Source: Microcebus murinus (taxonomy: Eukaryota; Chordata; Mammalia; Primates; Cheirogaleidae). Taken from it: a DNA stretch of 64,000 nt. The notes below the pieces were generated by a model that was not told where the DNA came from, did no database searches, and saw only the letters and a list, made by a program, of their open reading frames with translations. Every line of letters starts with the position of its first letter. The first letter of the stretch is position 1. The stretch spans positions 10,507,501 through 10,571,500 of the forward strand of contig NC_134108.1 in NCBI RefSeq assembly GCF_040939455.1, written 5' to 3'. The translations under genes and the position numbers were made by a program. Positions 58,080 through 64,000 of the stretch are shown piece after piece.

Positions 58080-58270
58080 TCCTCTGAGGAAATGATGCAT
58101 GAAATAAATGTTATTAGTGGCCCAGGGGGATGCTTTTCCTTATTTGTTAATGTACCTCATGCTGAAAATATGCCAAAAGCTGTCAGCATCGGGCGGCAGA
58201 ATTATAAGAGGCCTTTCCTCCCGAATGTTCTGTTTCGTGGAAGGCACACTCGCTCCTGTCTTGCAGAGAG
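58080..58270. promoter_or_regulatory. Non-repeat enhancer-like block 1
   Basis: ATGATGCATGAAATAAATG, TTATTAGTGGCCC, CTTATTTGTTAATGTACC (forkhead-like), AGCTGTCAGCATC (TGTCA Meis/TALE-type) and AGAATTATAAGAGG lie within 190 bp. Inference from motif density only. Confidence 0.25.
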
Positions 58271-58489
58271 CCTCCACCATAGTGAAGTCTACCTTCCCTT
58301 TTCTCTCTTTCCGTGTCTTTTTATCCCTGTCCTTCCTGGCCGGTATTTGACAACAGAATGCCTTTCCAGGATGAATACGACATTTTCCCCAACAGCCTTG
58401 AGCACTTCCAATTTGCCCCGAGAGCATCCTTCTTGCCCTGAGTGAGGAGGCGTCATTCTCTCGCTTTCTCAGTTCAGGTTATTCTGTTG

Positions 58490-58720
58490 GGAAAAAATGA
58501 TCGCAGCCAAGGCTTCAACAGGGCGAGGAACGAATTTGAGTAACCCTAATCTTTCCTCATGACAGTGCCGGCGCATTAGCACAATGCCTGCCTGTCAGCA
58601 GGGAAATAATCCCACCCAAACACATTGCAGAGATTTGGAGGGTGTCTCCTCGGTCTTATTAGTCTAGCAGAGGGAGAGAGAGAAGTGGGGGAGGCAGCGA
58701 GAAGCACCGAACACCTGGAA
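58490..58720. promoter_or_regulatory. Non-repeat enhancer-like block 2
   Basis: CTCATGACAGTGCC and GCCTGCCTGTCAGCAGG carry TGACAG/CTGTCA TALE-type sites; GGAAATAATCCCACC and ACCCTAATCTTTCC carry TAATCC/TAATCT bicoid-type (OTX/PITX) sites; GCGCATTAGCAC and CTTATTAGTC carry ATTAG cores. This combination is typical of neural or head enhancers, but tissue is speculation. Confidence 0.3.
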
Positions 58721-58994
58721 TTTGTTCACTTGGGCTGACAGGTTGCAGCTCGATGTTCTTCTCCCTCTGTCTGATAACACTTTGTATTTAATGCTCTCTA
58801 ATTGTGCTTGCGCTTCCTCTCTTCTTTCCATCTCTCAAGGTTTGTGCCCAAATATGGCTTTATTTCAGCCCTTATTTTCCACTTCATTTCAGATTCTCAA
58901 TCCTGTGGGTTGGGCAGAAAAGGCAGTTTGCCAAGTGTGGGGCAGGACTTGTGTCTACAGGAAAGGACGTGCACCTTGCTGCTGCTGTGTGTGC

Positions 58995-58996
<2 letters not shown>

Positions 58997-59072
<76 letters not shown>
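58997..59072. repeat. Compound (TG)n(GA)n microsatellite
   Basis: About 21 GT units followed by about 15 GA units with one GAAAGA interruption. Produces poly-Cys-Val, Arg-Glu and His-Thr low-complexity frames on the two strands. Confidence 0.95.
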
Positions 59073-59505
59073 AATTAGAGAGATCTTCTAATAAGTACTT
59101 TGGTGCTTGCTTCTTCAGTAACATCAGCAGTGATTCCATCAGACAGACATATTCTAGTAAACTCGGGGTGTAAGGGTCACAGTATTTATCTGGACATTCA
59201 CCCATTTGTCTGCACTAATTCAACAAAGATTTAGAGATCACAACTATTACGTGTGCGGTGACTCGATTATCAAGTCTTTTCTCTTGGATTTGCTGTTTCT
59301 GCCCAGGGTTTAAAACAGTGCTATACTCACTGTCGATGATTACCAGGTGATGGTTAGTTTTTCTTTAACCATCCAGTCCTTTCCTTTGCAGTCCAGGAAT
59401 TACCCCATCATTGGATCTCCATGTTCCGAAGCAAAGTTCTCATAAAGAACGTGCCTCAGCCTTCCATGGCATGGAAAACTCTAATTAGCCATGTGCAAAC
59501 GCTCA
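59073..59505. other. Unassigned sequence, no gene seen
   Basis: Nothing recognisable as repeat, exon or RNA gene. Confidence 0.3.
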
Positions 59506-59507
59506 TT

Positions 59508-59600
59508 TGGAGGTTGACCAACTTGGATTGAAATCCTGGACCTGCCACATTTTTGTACATTACCCCCTTGGACAACCTATTCAGTACCTCTGAGTTATGA
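59508..59600 (-). repeat. MIR SINE fragment
   Basis: 'ACCAACTTGGATTGAAATCC', TGGACCTGCCAC, 'CCCCTTGGACAACCTATTCA' and GTACCTCTGAG follow the reversed MIR 3' half. Confidence 0.6.
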
Positions 59601-60445
59601 TATGTGGTTTTGCACACATGATAACTCAGTTCCTGCTGTTGTTGCTTTTATGCCACTATCTCTGGTCATTTCTCCACCTCCTCTTTCCTTTCAGGTCACC
59701 AACCACTTCTCCATGTGATTCCTTTGCTTTATTTAGAGTTCGGTGTTTCTCATCCTTAGCCCTTGGCTGGCAAATCACCAAACAGGCACTCAGTAAATAC
59801 TTATTCATGAATCAACTCTTGAATCTAATTTCCCAGGAGTTGATAGACATGGGATTCTTCTCCAGTTACCTATGCATCTCGGTGGTTTCAGTGGCTGGTA
59901 AAGGAACAAGTACAAGGTCCACTAAAGGATTAGCCAGAGGTTGGCTTTGTGTGGTGGGGCTTAAGAGAAAATGTTGAGGAATTTATTTTTTAATATTATA
60001 GGAAATTGCTGTGGTTTTTGCAAATATAATTCCATTCCCTTTAAATATTTGTTTTGCAACCTACTCAAATATTTTTAGAAAATAAATTACTTTGGTTTAA
60101 AGTAGTTTTCCCAAGTGGAAATTATTTTTTCTAAAAAACAAAAACAAAGGAATACATTATTATGGAGAATGTGGAATATTTGAATAATCAAAAGTTACAG
60201 ATCTGATGAGTATAGTGCTTTAAGTATTAATTTGATATTTCTATCAGTAATGTGTGTATTGTCTTTGGGTCCAACTTACAGGAACATGTACAACCATATG
60301 TGTTCCCACAAGTACCCAGTTGTTCAGGTGTAACTTTTGCATTTGCTATTGTTTCCTATTATTCGATACAGTTCTTGGGAGTCAAGGTATAGCTAGATGA
60401 GCTTATTATATGTTAACATCCTTCCCAGAATAGCATATCTAAGCT
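59601..60445. other. Mostly unassigned; possible L2 3' end
   Basis: 'AACAGGCACTCAGTAAATAC' then TTATTCATGAATC near 59783 looks like an L2 3' end on the plus strand. AT-rich afterwards, with a T19 run at about 60451-60469. Confidence 0.35.
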
Positions 60446-60474
60446 TTTAGCTTTTTTTTTTTTTTTTTCTCATC

Positions 60475-61140
60475 TTCTTCCTGTTATTACTTGGGTCATC
60501 CTTTTCGGGCTAATTCTGCATTCTGCTGTGTCTTGTGTTAACTGACCTTGCTAAAACTGAACTTCTTAGAATCATGGGAGATTGTGCTTTCGCTACATGT
60601 AATGGCATCTGCCTAGTATCTCCTATTCACTTTAAGGGATTTTGGGAAGATTATAGGAAATGATTTCCAGTGGGACATCACTTTCCCTTAGCTAAGCTGA
60701 ATTTCTTTCCTTGGCTATCTTTGTGACTTATTTCTGCCCTGCTTACAGTTTCTCTGAGCCTTGACAGACTGTGTAATTATTTTTATCAGCACATTTTCAC
60801 TTCCAGGTTGTTAATAAATATATTGAAGAAAATTAGCACTAGAGGATTAACTATAATCAGATTCTTAAGGCAGTAACTATTAACTTTGTCTGAGGCTGAG
60901 AAATGACCATTGATTTCTGCTCCTTAGTTTCTGTCTCTTAACCAGTTTAAAAATCCATAATGGGATTTTCCATTTTGCCTTATGTAGTCAACAAGTTTTC
61001 CCTCAAAAAGTCACTGAAATCATTTGGAAACCCAAATTTATTTTGTGCACTCATTTTTACCTTATCTACCTTTTTAAAAAGACCTTTTTAAGAAAATCCT
61101 CTAAGCTCAGTGATCACAATCTTCCTAATAGACAAAGAAA
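60475..61140 (+). mobile_element. L3/CR1-type LINE remnant
   Basis: 'GTTAATAAATATATTGAAGA', AAATTAGCACTAGAGG, then 'ATTTCTGCTCCTTAGTTTCT', 'CTTAACCAGTTTAAAAATCC', 'ATAATGGGATTTTCCATTTT' and 'AGTCACTGAAATCATTTGGA' follow the order of the L3/CR1 3' coding region ('cannot... NHRPI/SILP' stretch after the reverse transcriptase). Very old and diverged. Confidence 0.5.
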
Positions 61141-61679
61141 TATATCTTTATTATAGGAAACTTATTTCTGGCAGTGTGTTATAGCATCATAGTTAGTATC
61201 CCCACATTCTTAGACCCTTCCACAATGGCTGAAGAAGTTAAGGGAAGGCCTGTCTTGTAACAGGCTTCCAAAGGGGGTAGTTTGTGTAGTACTAAATAAA
61301 CCCAGGGCTAAGGAAGCAGAAAAGTAGATTAATAGGCATCATGCTTTACCCAAAGATAGTTAGAGATCATTGCAGCCTAGGGCATTTAGAAAGTTGGATT
61401 TACTGTATCTTTAAAAAGATTTCTGAAAAGTCATGTGTATATAATTTTAAATTCTGCAGCATCAGGCCTGTATTTTTAAATCTTTGTCACTTTTTAGCTA
61501 AAGACATCCCAACATGGGTTCCTGGGTTTAGAAAAAGAAGTGTTTGGGCTGGAAACAATCTTGGCATGGCTTTGTAACAAGTAATATCTCTTTCTAGGCA
61601 TCAACATGAATTTGAATTAGAGCCCAGAGACACTTCCAGTGAGGTATCAACCCAGGGACAGACACAAATGTATGGCTTA

Positions 61680-61776
61680 AGTGCAGCCCCTAGACTGAAT
61701 CCAAACTTCACAGAACAAATCCCTTTATTAAAAGGATTTGTTCTGTTCCATTTGGATTCAGTCAAAAAGCCACACT
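61680..61776 (-). ncRNA. Long imperfect hairpin, possible pre-miRNA or palindromic MITE
   Basis: Seen: arms GACTGAATCCAAA (61693-61705) / TTTGGATTCAGTC (61751-61763) and CAGAACAAATCC (61711-61722) / GGATTTGTTCTG (61734-61745) pair perfectly, separated by a symmetric 5-by-5 internal loop (CTTCA / TTCCA) and an 11-base terminal loop. Outside, 61680-61692 and 61764-61776 align with only transition-type differences plus one A/T, so on the minus strand these become mainly G-U pairs. Known: pre-miRNAs have this length and symmetric-bulge form; palindromic MITEs such as MADE1 also do. Expression is not shown. I do not recognise a named miRNA or MITE family here. Confidence 0.35.
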
Positions 61777-63235
61777 CAGGGATTGAGAAAGCCACATGTG
61801 GCCCCAAGGCCAAGGTTCCCCATCCCATTAGATCTTCTATCAAGCCTTTCCCTTGAATCATGCTTCTCCCTGGTTTATAAAAGAAGTAGGGAACAGGAGC
61901 GTTTTACCACCTCTTATTTAGGGGCATGCCAAGAAAACCTACCCACTCTGATTCCTATTTTCTCAGATAGGTGGAAGCCCACAGCATTCCTGGTGTGACC
62001 AGTTCTTCTGTCATTTGGTAGCTTTGTGTGGTGGCTCTGAATTCTTACCCTGGTTTTACTACAGAACGTTGATGAGCTGATATACGTGTCTCTTCTCAGA
62101 GCCTGCAGGTTCAGGAGTAGTTTGTGACTGGACTGTGGAATCCTCCAGTCTCTAGCAGATGGAACGGCAGTGCCAACCAATGCTGGGTGCTGCCCCATCC
62201 ACACTTTTACTTCTGATCTATTAAAACTTCCTTATAAAATTGCTGTGTATGTGCTCATGACTTTCTCTGAGTCCAATCTAGGAAACAACTACTTTTATTT
62301 TATTAAGAAAAGGAAAGAAAGTAGAGTTAGAAAAATCAGGGAATTCATTCTCCAAATCACAACAGAAATATAGAGAAGAAGAGTGATGCCTTCTGAGTTG
62401 AGTCCCAGTAATCTATTGCCTGGGTATTCCTGGGTTTCCTTCAAAAGGTGTTTGCTGTGAGTATGCCACTATTCCTTGACAGTTCTAGAACCGGGATGGT
62501 ACCAACTCCATGACAGACTAATAAGGTGTTAGAGAAAATTACTAGAAGAGTAATGGAGACCACCAGTCAAATCCATCCAAGTCTCCTTTCTGTAAAGTAG
62601 GTGGTGAGGCCCCAGAATCTACTTTATTTGTTTGTTTATGTGCGAAACTTCCCCCCAAAATTTTCTTTGGCACTCCTTATCTGAGCCTTAACCATTCAAC
62701 ACTCCTTTATGACTATTATAACCTTGTGCACATACATATTTAATAATCAGGTATGTTCTTAGGGACTCTGGAATACATATTATAGATTAATAACATTGCT
62801 GCCTTGGGTTCAAGATCCCTAAATATATAGGTCTGTCTTGTCTTTCTCTCTCTCATTCTTTTTCTCTCTCTCTTTGTCTTTTTCCCTCCCTCTTTATCTC
62901 TCTAAAAATATGCAACTAAATGAACATTAATCCAATATATACAGTTATAAGTACATCTAACTAATACAAATTATGACTAATACAGCAAGTCATCACCCCT
63001 CTGTTATGGTAGTCTTGTTAGAAAAGGTGAGGGGTCTGAGACATAGAGGTGATTTTTGGCATATAATAGACAATTGTTAACTGAATAAAAAGGCTTTCAT
63101 TTTAGATTGCTTAACAGGGTTATATGGAATCTTCTGATCGCCTCTTTTCTGCTTATGCTCTATGCTTCCTTGTTCCTAAAACATAATGGGTGGGCTGAGG
63201 GAGGGTGATCTTTGATCTGTGCTGATGGCAGGAAA
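61777..63235. other. Unassigned sequence, no gene seen
   Basis: A CT-rich low-complexity patch lies at 62830-62905. No other repeat, exon or RNA gene recognised. Confidence 0.35.
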
Positions 63236-63239
63236 TTAC

Positions 63240-63425
63240 CATATTGAGCACTGTTTTGAGAACTTTATGTTATTTTATTGGCTCAAAAATCTGCAAAGTC
63301 ATCATTATTATTTGCATTCTAAAGATGAGGATGTATGGTCAGAAACTGCGTCAGAAATTACAGATAAGTCACAGAAATGAGATTCAAGCCCAGATTGGTG
63401 TCATTCCAGAGACTGTGCTCTTCCT
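63240..63425 (+). repeat. MIR SINE
   Basis: 'ATATTGAGCACTGTTTTGAG', 'CATCATTATTATTTGCATTC', TAAAGATGAGGATGTATGG, 'AAATGAGATTCAAGCCCAGA' and CCAGAGACTGTGCTCTTCC follow MIR order. Confidence 0.8.
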
Positions 63426-64000
63426 GTCTTGCTGCTTTCTCTCCGTGTGTCAAATCCCAACATCTCGGGTGTGCGCAAGTGTTTCTATGAGCCTGTGGGT
63501 GGTCATGGTGGAAGGAAGGGGGCGAAGGAGAAGAGGAAATAGTTCTTTGTGCCGTACTCTGATTCTATGGTCTTTTCCGTGATGTAGGGGAGTTGATGAC
63601 AGGAAGACATATCATTTGTCCTGTGTCAGGATCTACATTACACTTCCAACCCATCGCCATATGGATTTCTTTAGAGTTTATTATTATTCTTTGTATAGAT
63701 GTGCTAGAGCATCTCATTTCAAATGATGGTCTGAGTAGATATATAAGGGATGGTATATATCTAGTTTTAATTCTTCATCTACCTGTTTATCACATGGTAC
63801 TTTAGTTAATGCATTTGCATGTGGTTTTGCAAATTTACATTCAGAAAGTTTTTGTCTGATGGCATTTACTTCTCTGTGGTTATAGCAAGACCTGTCATAC
63901 TATAGCATGTCTTTCTGAGCCATTGGTGATTTATTGTATCTGTTCTGTTTGGAATTTTCTAAAAATGTTCAGACAACCTTACCAGGGTTGCAAAGCTATT
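63426..64000. other. Unassigned sequence, no gene seen
   Basis: AT-rich with TTAATGCATTTGCATGTGG near 63806 (POU-like), but too little to call. No exon seen at the window edge. Confidence 0.3.

Noticed and set aside
58722..59205. Cys/Val-rich and His/Thr-rich frames
   Set aside because: Produced by the TG/GA microsatellite.

Overview
The window is mammalian nuclear DNA with no complete protein-coding gene visible: low gene density, AT-rich, and packed with decayed interspersed repeats (L1, L2, MIR, MLT1, MST/THE1-type LTR, hAT and Tigger-type DNA transposons, Alu). The best taxonomic clue is the full-length Alu at 24575-24900. Between its two arms it carries the short A-rich spacer (GGCCAACTAATATATATAG type) that I know from strepsirrhine, especially Malagasy lemur, Alu subfamilies. 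The repeat mix otherwise fits a primate, so I read this as a lemur intergenic or long-intron segment. This is inference from repeats; no single-copy gene was identified to place it.

Layout. 1-5 kb: AT/AC microsatellite, a MIR, a transcription-factor-site-rich stretch (1580-1790) that looks like a conserved enhancer, the first of two Tigger/pogo-type DNA transposon remnants (2705-3898), a MIR, then a 322-bp almost pure pyrimidine tract attached to an Alu arm. 5-16 kb: mostly unique sequence with MIR and L2 fragments, a (CTG)9 and an (AC)n. 16-24 kb: the second Tigger-type copy (16283-17435), same orientation, then mainly unique sequence. 24-28 kb: a nested repeat cluster (HAL1/L1-like sequence split by the lemur-type Alu, L1 3' ends, an L1 split by a hAT element). 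28-38 kb: largely unique, with long AT-rich stretches that look constrained, a perfect four-run G-quadruplex motif, and one candidate first coding exon (signal-peptide-like, strong Kozak, splice donor) at 36197-36242. 38-42 kb: a long antisense L1 followed by a HAL1/L1-like sense fragment. 42-48 kb: unique sequence with homeodomain-type palindromes and an RFX X-box, and L2 remnants. 48-53 kb: decayed L1 on the minus strand. 53-57 kb: an MLT1 LTR, an Alu arm with perfect target-site duplications and an MST/THE1-type LTR. 57-64 kb: unique sequence with a perfect 13-bp hairpin, two enhancer-like blocks, a TG/GA microsatellite, an L3/CR1-like LINE and an unusually regular long hairpin (61680-61776).

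There are no genes here that can be shown to work together. If the region has a function, the sequence suggests it is regulatory (clusters of TAAT, octamer, bicoid-type and RFX sites in non-repeat blocks), which needs cross-species alignment to establish. I found no new multi-gene system. The two items most worth testing are the long hairpin near 61.7 kb, whose mismatches on one strand are almost all G-U pairs, and the candidate first exon at 36.2 kb.
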